Under the pieces are notes generated by a model. The model ran no database searches. It was not told the DNA's origin and saw only the letters and a program-made list of their open reading frames with translations. This document shows positions 10,985 to 21,960 of a stretch of DNA of 64,000 nucleotides, in pieces (the stretch's first letter is position 1; every line of letters starts with the position of its first letter). The translations under genes were made by a program, and so were the position numbers. This DNA comes from Synaphobranchus kaupii (taxonomy: Eukaryota > Chordata > Actinopteri > Anguilliformes > Synaphobranchidae): the NCBI GenBank assembly GCA_029718625.1, contig CM056383.1:23041930-23105929 (forward strand), written 5' to 3'.

Positions 10985-11281
10985 GGGTGCATCCCAATAT
11001 TCTTCACTCCCCACCTCCTTTCCTCCACTCCCCCACTACCATTCCTCTCCTACCCGGAAGTATGTAAAACTGCCTGAACGTTTCGAGTACATGTGTTTGC
11101 ATGTACAGAATACAATGCACCTGACATTGTGGTTTGCGTCGCGACATTAATTAATATGTAACCATTAATATGTAATTAAGCTGTAATCAGCAACATTAGA
11201 TTAAAACACAAAGATCCATTTCCGGGGCACGAGTAGAGGAGGTGGTAGTGGAGGAAGGGAGGGTGCATTTTTAGAGTACTA
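10985..11281. mobile_element. MITE, copy 1 (GGGTGCRTCCCAATA ends)
   Basis: Starts GGGTGCATCCCAATATTC. The whole block is the inverted counterpart of 46,578-46,862. Shared segments include CCTCCACTCCCCCACTACC, the AATTAATATGTAACCATTAA palindrome-like centre and CGGGGCACGAGTAGAGG. The right end is diverged and merges with the Tc1 remnant at 11,282. Confidence 0.6.
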
Positions 11282-11655
11282 GGAGGCACCCTTGGTCATC
11301 CATCAACATCAGAGTACACACAAATTAAATAGTTGACAAAAGGTTGTTAACCTTCATAAATCAGGCTATGGCTATAGAAAAATAACGTAAAGTCTGAAAC
11401 TAACTATTTCCACCATTAGAGGAATAATTCATAAGTTTAAAGCAAATGGAGCTGTGTTGAACCTCCCTGGAAGATGGCGCAAGTGTTGGCGCCATTTCTA
11501 TACCAACAAGCTATTTTGAAGGCTTGTCAGAAGAAAGCCTCCACTGTCATCATACCACAAATATAAGCGCCTGGAGTTTGCTAAATGTTCCTTGAATTTA
11601 GACTGGAACCAGGTGCTATAGTCAGATGAGATGAGATGAGTTATGCAAAAAAAAA
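11282..11655 (+). pseudogene. Decayed Tc1-like transposase, copy 2, N-terminal half
   Basis: Nearly identical to 3,376-3,745 (GGAGGCACCCTTGGTCATCC ... CAGATGAGATGAGTTATGCAAA). It then breaks into an A-rich junction where the family X block begins. The matching C-terminal half resumes at 21,476, so this half gene was split by insertion. Confidence 0.8.
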
Positions 11656-12044
11656 TAAAAAATATAGCTGCAAAGCAGCGATTACACGGGGTCCAAGCAA
11701 AAGGTTGTAATTTTGTTGTAATCATGTTACATTGGTTTCCTTTTTACAATCGAGTCTCGGAAGGTATATGTGAGACACATATGTGAGCTGTATACCATGA
11801 GTGTCTAAACATGAATATGTATAAAAGGTCAAACTGTTTTCAGACCACCACCTTCAGTTAATTCTGGGTAAACTGAATAATTTGAGAAGACATTCATGAA
11901 AGAGACCTTCAATCTGAGGCAATGCCCAGATATTAACTCAAAAAATGTGTTTTAGTGTTTCCTATTAATGTGAAAATAAGATTCGTAGATGTGAAAAGCA
12001 TAAGAAAGTGCATGTTGTGTTGTCGAAAAGAAATGCAACCATTG

Positions 12045-12115
12045 GTACCTGGTGGGATTTGAACCCGGGTCTCCCACATCAAATGCAATCACTCTAACTA
12101 CAAAGCCATTGCAGA
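12045..12115 (-). repeat. tRNA-like module in X1 (first)
   Basis: On the minus strand, an A-box-like TGGCTTTGTAGTTAGAGTG is followed ~35 bp later by a B-box-like GGGTTCAAATCCC. The acceptor ends do not pair, so it is tRNA-derived or tRNA-like rather than a tRNA gene. Confidence 0.5.
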
Positions 12116-12352
12116 TGTTACATTGTATAGAAAGAATTATTTGAGGGTATGGAGCATTTTTGATGTAGGAAAAAGAATAACTTTATTAAAACTTTATTAG
12201 TTTCACTCATTTAAGTACTAGTGAAACAGTGAATAGTTAATATAGTAAAATCTCTTTGCCTTTGCAATAATCTGAAAAGAACATTATTAAGTGTGAAAAG
12301 CATAACAAACTGTGCATTGTTTTCATCGAAAAGAAAAGAAACCGATGATGGG

Positions 12353-12424
12353 TCTGCCTGGTGGGGATTGAACCCAGGTCTCCGACATACCAAGCCATTG
12401 CTCTTACCACTAAGCCATAACAGA
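12353..12424 (-). repeat. tRNA-like module in X1 (second)
   Basis: Minus strand: TATGGCTTAGTGGTAAGAG (A box) and CCTGGGTTCAATCCCC (B box). It follows a GTGAAAAGCATAACAAA segment that also precedes the first module, so the unit is duplicated within the element. Confidence 0.55.
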
Positions 12425-13664
12425 TAACCTGTGGCTGCTCAGTGATTGATCACGACGCATAATTTTCAATGTTTAAAACACAACAGTGATTTTTCATGAA
12501 GGGAAATGGTAATAGCATTTCCAAAATGGCGGCCAATCCAAGATGGCATCGACATATATGGGACATACTGTACATATGTTCCAGATGAGGAAATTGATCA
12601 CTACAACAAGTTTTAAATGTCTAAAAAATAATGGTGATTTTTAATGAATTTATGAATTAAAGAAAATATATTATGCTCTATAGCGACACTATTTGATTCT
12701 TTTGAGCCAATACTTTAGAGTTTGGCTCATAACATCAGTGCAAGTATAGAAACCAAATGTTATTAATATCCATTGAAGAATTGAAGAGTTATTAGTGTTT
12801 TTGTCACTAGCCACGCCCACAACAGTTTTTATTGGCTTACTGCGATCAGGATATTTGGAAAATCAGGGAAATCGCTTCATGATTTTTTAGAGAATCGTCC
12901 CCTGAACAAAAGGGTGTGAGTTGCGTGTTGATATGTCAAATGGTCTCGGAGGAGTTCGATTTTATAGGTTTTTCACAAAATGCAAATTTGCAAAAGATCC
13001 AATATGGCGGACCTCATTGATCCTAATGGCAGTTATTTGCCACGAAACAAGGAATTTGAGGCAAAATTAATTTTGAAGATAGGCTGAACGGTTCAAAAGT
13101 TATAGCCCAAAAGATTATAGAACTTCACTTTGTCTCTATAGCGCCACCATCAGGTCGAATGGGTTGGAATTCGCTGTCCATGTGTTGTGTCGCAGTGTCT
13201 ACATGTGCGCAAAGTTTCAGCAAAAGTTATCAAGTGGTTTTGCTGCAATTGTAACAAATGTGGAAATAATAATAATAATAAATATAGCTGCAAGCAGCGA
13301 CTATATGGGGTCCAAGCAAAAGGTTGTAATTTTGTTGCAATCATGTTACATTGGTTTCCTTTTACAATCGAGTCTCGGAAGGTATACGTGAGACACATGT
13401 AGCTGCATGACGTGAGTGTCTAAACATGAATATGTATAAAAGGTCAAACTGTTTTCAGACCACCACCTTCAGTTAATTCTGGGTAAACTGAATAATTTGA
13501 GAAGACATTCATGAAAGAGACCTTCAATCTGAGGCAATGCCTAGATATTAACTCAAAAAAATGTCTTTTAGTGTTTCCTACCCCATTAATGTGAAAATAA
13601 GATTTGTAGATGTGAAAAGCATAAGAAAGCGCATGTCGTGTTGTCGAAAAGAAACGCAACCTTT

Positions 13665-13735
13665 GGTACCCGGTGGGATTTGAACTCGGGTCTCCCACAT
13701 CAAAGGGCATAGCTCAAACCACAATGCCATCGCAG
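13665..13735 (-). repeat. tRNA-like module in X2 (first)
   Basis: Counterpart of 12,045-12,115. The B-box region reads CGAGTTCAAATCCCACC and the A-box region is more diverged. Confidence 0.45.
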
Positions 13736-13974
13736 ATGTTGTATGGTATAGGGAGAATTATTGGAGGGTATGGAGCATTTTTGATGAAGAATTTGGCAGG
13801 AAAAAGAATAACTTTATTAAAACTTTATTTGTTTCACTCATTTAAGTACTAGTGAAACTGTGAATAGTTAATATAGTAAAATCTCTTCGCCTTTGCAATA
13901 ATGTGAAAAGAACATTATTAAGTGTGAAAAGCATAACAAACTGTGCATTGTTTTCATCGAAAAGAAAAGTAACC

Positions 13975-14043
13975 TATGGTGGGGATTGAACCCAGGTCTC
14001 CCACATACCGAACCATTGCTCTTACCGCTAAGCCATAACAGAC
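13975..14043 (-). repeat. tRNA-like module in X2 (second)
   Basis: Counterpart of 12,353-12,424: TATGGCTTAGCGGTAAGAG and CCTGGGTTCAATCCCC on the minus strand. Confidence 0.5.
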
Positions 14044-14606
14044 AACCTGTGGCTGTCCACTGATTGATCACGACACATAATTTTCAATGTTTAAAACAAA
14101 ACAGTGATTTTTCATGAAGGGAAATGGTAATAGCATTTCCAAAATGGCGGCCAATCCAAGATGGCAGCGACATATATGGGATCCTTTTACAATCGAGTCT
14201 CGGAAGGTATACGTGAGACACATGTAGCTGCATGACATGAGTGTCTCAACATGAATATGCATAAAAGGTCAAACTGTTTTCAGACCACCACCTTCAGTTA
14301 ATTCTGGGTAAACTGAATAATTTGAGAAGCCATTCATGAAAGAGACCTTCAATTTCTTTGTTCTTTCCTGGAGATAGAAGATACTGAAAAGTTTCCAGAG
14401 TGCAAAAATGAGACTAAATGCAACAATTCAACAGCCAGATTCTTTCTCTCAGTCAGTCAGTAGTCATCAGCAAAGCTACATAGGTCTCACTCGTGTGGTT
14501 AGGCCAAAACTGGGGACAAAGGAAAATGGATAATAGGATTTCCAAAATGGCGGCCGATCCAAGATGGTGGCGATACATTAAGTAAACATATGTGTTCCAG
14601 ATGAGG

Positions 14607-17600
14607 GCAACAGAGATAGAGAAGGCATTAGGAGGAGAGGGGGACATTGCCAATGGTAGAGAGGGCATTAGGGGCAGAGGGGGCAGTACTAATAGTAGAG
14701 AAGGCATTAGGGGCAGTGGGGGCCAGGGCCAATGGTAGAGAGGGCATTAGGGGAAGAAGGCATTAAGGGTAGAGAGGGCATTGGAACAGAGGGAGCCAGG
14801 GCCAAAAGGAGAGAGGGCATTAGAGATAGAGAAGGCATTAGAAGCAGAGGGGGACATAGCCAATGGTAGAGGGCATTAGGGGCAGAGGGGGGACATGGCC
14901 AATGGTAGAGAGGGCATTAGGGGCAGAGGGAGACAGGGCCAATAGTAGAGGGCATTAGAGATATAGAAGGCATTAGGAGCAGAGGGGGTCAGGGTCAATG
15001 GTAGAGAGGGCATTCGGGGCAGAGAGGGCCAGGGCCAATGGTAGAGAGGGCATCAGAGGTAGAGGGGGGCAGTACAAATAGTACAGAGGGCATTTGGGGC
15101 AGAGGGGGCCAGTTTCAATGGTAGAAAGGGCATTAGGAACAAAGGGGGCCAGGGCCAATTGTAAAGACGGCATTAGGGGTAGAAAGGACATTGGGACAGA
15201 GGGAGCCAGGGCCAATAGTAGAGAGGGCATAAGAGATAGAGAAGGCATTAGGAACAGAGGGGGACATGGCCAAAGGTAGAGAGGGCATTAGGGGCAGAGG
15301 GAGACAGGGCCAATAGTAGAGAGGGCATTAGAGATAGAGAAGGTATTAGGAGCAGAGGGGGACATAGCCAATGTTAGAGAGGGCATTATAGGCAGAGGGA
15401 GACAGGACCAATAGAAGCGAGGGCATTAGAGATAGAGAAGGTATTAGGAGCAGAGGGGGACATGGCCAATGGTAGAGAGGGCATTAGGGGCAGAAGGAGC
15501 CCGGGCCAATAGTAGAGAGGGCATAAGAGATAGAGAAGGCATTAGGAACAGAGGGGGACATGGCCAAAGGTAGAGAGGGCATTAGGGGCAGAGGGAGACA
15601 GGGCCAATAGGAGAGAGGGCATTAGAGATAGAGAAGGTATTAGGAGCATAGGGGGATATAGCCAATGGTAGAGAGGGCATTAGGGGCAGAGGGAGACGGG
15701 GCCAATAGTAGAGAGGGCATTAGAGATAGAGAAGGTATAAGGAGCAGAGGGGAACATGGTCAATGTTAGAGAGGGCATTATGGGCAGAGGGAGATGGGGC
15801 CAATCGTAGAGAGGGCATTAGAGATAGAGAAGGTATTAAGAGCAGAGGGGGACATGACCAATGGTATTAGGAGCAACGGGGCATAGAAGGCCAGGGCCAA
15901 TGGTAGAGAGGGCATTAGAGGTATAGGGGGGCAGTACCAATAGTACAGAGGGCATTTGGGGCAGAGGGGGGACATGGCCAATGGTAGAGAGGGCATTAGG
16001 GGCAGAGGGAGACAGGGCCAATAGTAGAGAGGGCATTAGAGATATAGAAGGCATTAGGAGCAGAGGGGGTCAGGGTCAATGGTAGAGAGGGCATTTGGGG
16101 CAGAGAGGGCCAGGGCCAATGGTAGAGAGGGCATCAGAGGTAGAGGGGGCCAGTACCAATAGTACAGAGGGCATTTTTGGCAGAGGGGGCCAGTTTCAAT
16201 GGTAGAAAGGGCATTAGGAACAAAGGGGGCCAGGGCCAATTGTAAAGACGGCATTAGGGGTAGAAAGGACATTGGGACAGAGGGAACCAGGGCCAATAGT
16301 AGAGAGGGCATAAGAGATAGAGAAGGCATTAGGAACAGAGGGGGACATGGCCAAAGGTAGAGAGGGCATTAGGGGCAGAGGGGAGACAGGGCCAATAGTA
16401 GAGAGGGCATTAGAGATACAGAAGGTATTAGGAGCAGAGGGGGACATAGCCAATGTTAGAGAGGGCATTATAGGCAGAGGGAGACGGGACCAATAGAAGC
16501 GAGGGCATTAGAGATAGAGGAGGTATTAGGAGCAGAGGGGGACATGGCCAATGGTAGAGAGGGCATTAGGGGCAGGAGGAGCCCGGGCCAATAGTAGAGA
16601 GGGCATAAGAGATAGAGAAGGCATTAGGAACAGAGGGGGACATGGCCAAAGGTAGAGAGGGCATTAGGGACAGAGGAAGGCAGGGCCAGTAGTAGAGAGG
16701 ACATTAGAGATAGAGAAGGCATTAGAAGCAGAGGGGGACATAGCCAAGGGTAGAGAGGGCATTCGGGGCAGAGAGGGCCAGGGCCAATGGTAGAGAGGGG
16801 CATCAGAGGTAGAGGGGGGCAGTACAAATAGTACAGAGGGCATTTGGGGCAGAGGGGGCCAGTTTCAATGGTAGAAAGGGCATTAGGAACAAAGGGGGCC
16901 AGGGCCAATTGTAAAGACGGCATTAGGGGTAGAAAGGACATTGGGACAGAGGGAGCCAGGGCCAATAGTAGAGAGGGCATAAGAGATAGAGAAGGCATTA
17001 GGAACAGAGGGGAACATGGCCAAAGGTAGAGAGGGCATTAGGGGCAGAGGGAGACAGGGCCAATAGTAGAGAGGGCATTAGAGATAGAGAAGGTATTAGG
17101 AGCAGAGGGGGACATAGCCAATGTTAGAGAGGGCATTATAGGCAGAGGGAGACGGGACCAATAGAAGCGAGGGCATTAGAGATAGGGAAGGTATTAGGAG
17201 CAGAGGGGGACATGGCCAATGGTAGAGAGGGCATTAGGGGCAGAAGGAGCCCGGGCCAATAGTAGAGAGGGCATAAGAGATAGAGAAGGCATTAGGAACA
17301 GAGGGGGACATGGCCAAAGGTAGAGAGGGCATTATGGGCAGAGGGAGATGGGGCCAATCGTAGAGAGGGCATTAGAAATAGAGAAGGTATTAAGAACAGA
17401 GGGGGACATGACCAATGGTATTAGGAGCAACGGGGCATAGAAGGCCAGGGCCAATGGTAGAGAGGGCATTAGAGGTAGAGGGGGGCAGTACCAATAGTAC
17501 AGAGGGCATTTGGGGCAGAGGGGGGACATGGCCAATGGTAGAGAGGGCATTAGGGGCAGAGGGAGACAGGGCCAATAGTAGAGAGGGCATTAGAGATATA

Positions 17601-18600
17601 GAAGGCATTAGGAGCAGAGGGGGTCAGGGTCAATGGTAGAGAGGGCATTTGGGGCAGAGAGGGCCAGGGCCAATGGTAGAGAGGGCATCAGAGGTAGAGG
17701 GGGCCAGTACCAATAGTACAGAGGGCATTTTGGGCAGAGGGGGCCAGTTTCAATGGTAGAAAGGGCATTAGGAACAAAGGGGGCCAGGGCCAATTGTAAA
17801 GACGGCATTAGGGGTAGAAAGGACATTGGGACAGAGGGAGCCAGGGCCAATAGTAGAGAGGGCATAAGAGATACAGAAGGTATTAGGAGCAGAGGGGGAC
17901 ATGGCCAATGGTAGAGAGGGCATTAGGGGCAGGAGGAGCCCGGGCCAATAGTAGAGAGGGCATAAGAGATAGAGAAGGCATTAGGAACAGAGGGGGACAT
18001 GGCCAAAGGTAGAGAGGGCATTAGGGACAGAGGGAGGCAGGGCCAGTAGTAGAGAGGACATTAGAGATAGAGAAGGCATTAGGAGCAGAGGGGGACATAG
18101 CCAAGGGTAGAGAGGGCATTAGGGGCAGAGGGAGACAGGGCCAATAGGAGAGAGGGCATTAGAGATAGAGAAGGTATTAGGAGCAGAGGGGGACATGGCC
18201 AATGTTAGAGAGGGCATTATGGGCAGAGGGAGACGGGGCCAATAGTAGAGAGGGCATTATGGGCAGAGGGAGATGGGGCCAGTAGTCGAGAGGGCATTTG
18301 TTGCAGAGGGGGCCAGTTCCAGTGGTAGAAAGAGCATTAGGGGCAAAGGGGGCCAGGGCCAATTGTACAGACGGCATTAGGGGTAGAGAGGACATTGGGA
18401 CAAAGGGAGAGAGGGCCAATAGTAGAGATGGCATTACGGGCAGAGGGAGACAGGGCCAATAGTAGAGAGGGCATTAGAGATAGTGAAGGTATAAGGAGCA
18501 GAGGGGGACATGGCCAATGGTAGAGAGGGCATTATGGGCAGAGGGAGATGGGGCCAATAGTAGAGAGGGCATTATGGGCAGAGGGAGACGGGGCCAATAG
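14607..18600. repeat. Purine-rich minisatellite, 20/40/60-bp units
   Basis: About 4 kb of tandem units built from ~20-bp subunits such as AGAGGGCATTAGAGATAGAG, AGGCATTAGGAGCAGAGGGG and GACATGGCCAATGGTAGAGA, giving 40- and 60-bp repeats. The plus strand is strongly G+A-rich. Most units carry CCAAT. Higher-order structure is visible: a ~220-bp variant block recurs at about 15,018, 16,099, 16,769 and 17,656. The segment around 15,700-16,320 reappears ~1,556 bp later, and 15,018-15,580 reappears ~1,751 bp later. Reading frames on the minus strand (Pro/Leu/Ser-rich) are by-products of the repeat. Confidence 0.95.
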
Positions 18601-19146
18601 TCAATCAATCAGTCAATCAATATTTATTTATATAGCGCATTTCACAACAAGTTGTCACAATGCACTTCACAGCAAAACCCAGCCTAAACCCCACACAAGA
18701 GCAAGCCAAAAGGCAACAGTGGCAAGGAAAAACTCCCTGGTGTAACTAGGAAGAAACCTTGGAAGGAACCAGACTCAATGGGGGAACCCATCTTCCTCTG
18801 GTCGGCTCAGGGTCTAGGGCTTAAAGACCAACATGGTCAAAACAGCCAATGTCCATGATAATATAATTTGCAGCAGCTAGATGACAGTCCAGATGTGGCG
18901 GCAGTGATGGTGGGGAACCGGGCGCCGATGGCGGCGGGAGCAGCTGGCAGCGGTGGTAAGGAGGGAGGGGCAAGCGGCAACGGACAGGAAGCCGGACAGC
19001 CACTCTCGAGATGCGGGGCATAAGCCCCGCCGGCAGAATGTAAAAAAAAAAAGAGAGAGAGAAAACAGTTAGGGGAAGTGTAATAGAGCAGCAGGAGCAC
19101 CAACTGGAGGGGTGGGGGGTGGGAGGGTTGGACAAGTGCCCCCGCC
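18601..19146 (+). mobile_element. Interspersed repeat inserted in the minisatellite
   Basis: Begins with (TCAA)n-type sequence, TCAATCAATCAGTCAATCAA, then ATTTATTTATATAGCGCATT. It contains the phrases GGCAAGGAAAAACTCCCTGG and GGAAGAAACCTTGGAAGGAACC, which are widespread in fish genomes. It ends near CCCCCGCCAGG, where the array resumes with TAGTAGAGAGGG. The family name is not known to me. It may be a LINE 3' end or a SINE-like repeat. Confidence 0.6.
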
Positions 19147-19341
19147 AGGTAGTAGAGAGGGCATTAGAGATAGAGAAGGTATAAGGAGCAGAGGGGGACA
19201 TGACCAATGGTAAAGAGGGCATTATGGGCAGAGGGAGATGGGGCCAATGGTAGAGAGGACCTTAGGAGCAGAGGGGGACAGGGCCAATGTTAGAGAGGGA
19301 ATTATGGGCAAAGGGAGATGGGGCCAATATTAGAGAGGGCA
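19147..19341. repeat. Minisatellite, right-hand remainder
   Basis: Continuation of the 20/40-bp unit array (GGCATTATGGGCAGAGGG and similar) after the inserted repeat. It stops at GAGGGCAATCCATTTTGG. Confidence 0.9.
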
Positions 19342-20816
19342 ATCCATTTTGGAGGGATTAGCATTTTTGTGTTAAACTATGCCCACATCAGCTTTTAATT
19401 GGCTTAATGCAGTGATGCAGTTTGAAATATCCACTTTCTTTACAATAACTTTTCAGAGGACATACGAATGAACAAATTAGTGAAAGTTCCATGTTGATTT
19501 GTGAAACGGTCTAGCAGGAGATGTCTTTTAAAGGTTTTTCAATAAATTGAAAATGGCAGAAAGTACAAAATGGTGGACAGTATGACTCCTAAGAACTAGA
19601 GTTTTCCATGAGGAGAGACATCTAGGTAGGATGTAAGCATCTAGCTCACATTGGTGTATGTGTGAAAAGCATAACATGCACATCCTTTTTGTCGCGAATG
19701 AAAAATAAATTATAAAAAATAATTATTTGTAGAGGCGAACCTTGAACCTGGGCCTCGTGCATCCGAGTCAGAGAAGCTAACCACAAGGTCATAACACAGC
19801 TCCATGTGTACTGTTGTTTTTTTCCGGTTCTTTACTGTTACCTTCAGTCGTAGCACTCCCGGACTAATAAATAATAAATAAAATACAGGTGGAAATAAAT
19901 GGCTGTTACCCTGTAAATACGAAACATCATCCTGTCACAACATCATTCCATTGTCAAACTAATTAGCTTTCTTAGCCATCTACACATCTGACCTAGGCTA
20001 CCTGTTCATGTCCATGATGTAAAATATGTAGTCAATGCCAAGTTAAACTAAATGGCTGTTAGCTGAATTAGGCTACTGGAGACTTGACTATCTCGATCTG
20101 CTCAAATTGATGTCCTGCAGCAAATATTCAGTCTGACCTACATGTAGTGCATGAACATGACAAAACACAATACGTAGCGTTAATGAATGTCATGTGAAAC
20201 TGAACGGCTGTTGGCTGAAATGCATTACCTATTAACAACTGTGTGTTTACTTGCTAGCTAGCTATCCAAATAACTTAGCTTAGACATAACGTTAATATAA
20301 CCACAGAAGGGCTTGTATCACAAAGCAGGATTTAGTTACTATAGGCTAACAGGAACAACAACTAACTTAACAATTGTCAAATAGACATGGCCATGGCTTC
20401 TCAGGAATGTATTTAATTGGGGGCCGTAACAATGACATAATGCATAATATTGTTCTCTTCCATCTGAGGCAATGCCTAGATATTAACTCAGAATTTTGAA
20501 GATAGGCTAAACGGTTCAAAAGTTATAGCCCAAAAGATTATAGAATTTCACGTTGTCTCTATAGCGCCACCATCAGGTCAATTGGGTTGGAATTCGCTGT
20601 ACATGTGTCGTTTCGCAGTGTCTACATGTGTGCAAAGTTTCAGCAAAAGTTATCATGTGGTTTTGCTGCAATTGTAACAAATGTGGGAATAATAATAATA
20701 ACAAAAACCAGCGAAAACAATAGGGTTTCAGCACTACGTGCTTGGACCCCTAATAATAAATAAAACCAGCAAAAACAATAGGGTTCCAGCACTACGTGCT
20801 TGGACCCCTAATAATA
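19342..20816 (+). mobile_element. Family X repeat, copy X2, right part
   Basis: Resembles X1 downstream of 12,790 (ACGCCCAC, TTTTATTGGCTTA) and carries a further tRNA-like module. It ends with the X terminus twice in tandem: the AAAACCAGC...TGCTTGGACCCC end unit finishes near 20,753 and again near 20,810, each followed by TAATAATAAA. 19,810-20,455 holds GTTAGC-rich sequence that I could not match to X. Confidence 0.55.
19733..19798 (-). repeat. tRNA-like module in X2 right part
   Basis: Minus strand: ATGACCTTGTGGTTAGCTTC and GCCCAGGTTCAAGGTTCGCC resemble A and B boxes. Diverged from the other modules. Confidence 0.4.
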
Positions 20817-21475
20817 AATATAGCTGCAAAGCAGCGACTGCACGGGGGTCCAAGCAAGAGGTTGTAATTTTGTTGTAATCATGTTACATTGGTTTCCTTT
20901 TACAATCGAGTCTCGGAAGGTATATGTGTGACACATATGTGAGCTGCATGACATGAGTGTCTAAACATGAATATGTATAAAAGGTCTGTTTTCAGACCAC
21001 CACCTTCAGTTAATTCTGGGTAAACTGAATAATTTGAGAAGACATTCATGAAAGAGACCTTCAATCTGAGGCAATGCCTAGATATAAACTCAAAAAATGT
21101 GTTTTAGTGTTTCCTACCCCATTAATGTGAAAATAAGATTTGTAGATGTGAAAAGCATAAGAAAGTGCATGTTGTGGAAAAGAAATGCAACCTTTGGTAC
21201 CTGGTGGGATTTGAACCTTGTTCTCCCACATCGAAGGCAATCACTCTAACCAAGTATAGAAACCAAATTTTATTAATATCCATTGAAGAATTGAAGAGTT
21301 ATGCAAAAGTTATCATGTGGTTTTGCTGCAATTGTAACAAATGTGGGAATAATAATAAGAATAATAATAAAACCAGCGAAAACAATAAGGTTCCAGCGCT
21401 TGGACCCCTAATAATAATAAAACCAGCGAAAACAATAGGGTTCCAGCACTACGTGCTTGGACCCCTAATAATAAA
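20817..21475 (+). mobile_element. Family X repeat, short copy X3
   Basis: Starts AATATAGCTGCAAAGCAGCG and ends TGCTTGGACCCCTAATAATAAA. The first tRNA-like module (21,195-21,251) is cut by a deletion that jumps from the X1-equivalent of ~12,095 to that of ~12,745. The end unit is again tandemly repeated (near 21,400 and 21,465). This copy shows both termini, GGGGTCCAAGCA and its inverse TGCTTGGACCCC. Confidence 0.65.
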
Positions 21476-21960
21476 CCCTTATCCCCACTGTGAAGTGTGG
21501 TGGTGGATCTGTGATGTTGTAGGCTGTTTTTCCTCCAAACACCCAGGGAACCTTGTTAGGATACGTGGCATCCTGGACTCCGTCAATACCAGGAGATACC
21601 AAAATCTGGCTGCCTTTACCATAAGGCTAAAAGTGGGAAATGGTTTGATCTTCCAACAGCACAATGACCCAAAGCATACCTCAAATTATACACAAAAAAT
21701 GTTCGCTAACCACAGAATATGTATCAACAAATCAATATTTTGCAATAGCCATCCCAGGCCCCTGACCCCATTGAAAACCTGTTGGGTGTGCTGAAGAGGA
21801 GAGTCCACAAGTGAGGAACAAAGACTCTGGAGACTCTGGAGAGATTCTATATGGAGGAATGATCTCAAATCCCTTGCCATGATGTTCTCCAACCTCACAA
21901 ACATTGCAGGAGAAGAGTCAGTGCTGTTGACAAGGGAGGGTGCACAAAGCTGTGACACAC
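21476..21960 (+). pseudogene. Decayed Tc1-like transposase, copy 2, C-terminal half
   Basis: Resumes exactly where 11,655 stopped, judged against copy 1: CCCTTATCC(CC)ACTGTGAAGTG. It includes FQQHNDPKHTS (catalytic Asp to His, as in copy 1) and a C-terminal part reading PDPIENLLGVLKRRVHK in a shifted frame (third acidic residue kept). It ends near ...KGGCTKL.HTSSS at ~21,960, so it keeps the C-terminus that copy 1 has lost. Confidence 0.8.

Larger units (their letters stand above)
11661..13280 (+). mobile_element. Family X repeat, copy X1
   Basis: Begins AATATAGCTGCAAAGCAGCG, a small hairpin (GCTGC AAA GCAGC), then GGGGTCCAAGCA. It ends in an (AAT)n run at 13,270-13,280 without the usual TGCTTGGACCCC tail. 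Inside are two tRNA-like modules and the phrase GGCGGCCAATCCAAGATGGC (12,529). The 3' part has TATAGCGCCACCATCAGGTC. No coding capacity is seen. The (AAT)n end suggests retroposition, while the matching outer motifs suggest paired ends. I do not recognise the family. Confidence 0.65.
13281..14606 (+). mobile_element. Family X repeat, copy X2, left part
   Basis: Starts AATATAGCTGCAAGCAGCGA and runs parallel to X1 to ~14,175. It then jumps back to the CTTTTACAATCGAGTCTCGG segment (14,180), an internal partial duplication. After a ~170-bp stretch of other sequence (14,350-14,520) it returns to GGCGGCCGATCCAAGATGG and stops at TTCCAGATGAGG, where the minisatellite begins. X1 has the same TTCCAGATGAGG (12,580) but no array there. 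Confidence 0.65.

Noticed and set aside
14453..18434. Many minus-strand frames rich in Pro, Leu, Ser and Ala across the minisatellite
   Set aside because: They arise because the tandem unit lacks stops in some frames. They change frame between units and have no splice or promoter context.
14607..18600. CRISPR-like array
   Set aside because: Units are contiguous variants of one sequence without unique spacers, and this is a vertebrate nuclear locus.
18821..19222. 133-codon minus-strand frame in the repeat inserted in the minisatellite
   Set aside because: Low-complexity Pro/Ser/Leu composition spanning a repeat border, with no domain.
12045..21256. tRNA genes in family X
   Set aside because: A- and B-box-like motifs are present, but acceptor and some stem pairings fail, and the modules recur inside a repeat. 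Described as tRNA-like instead.
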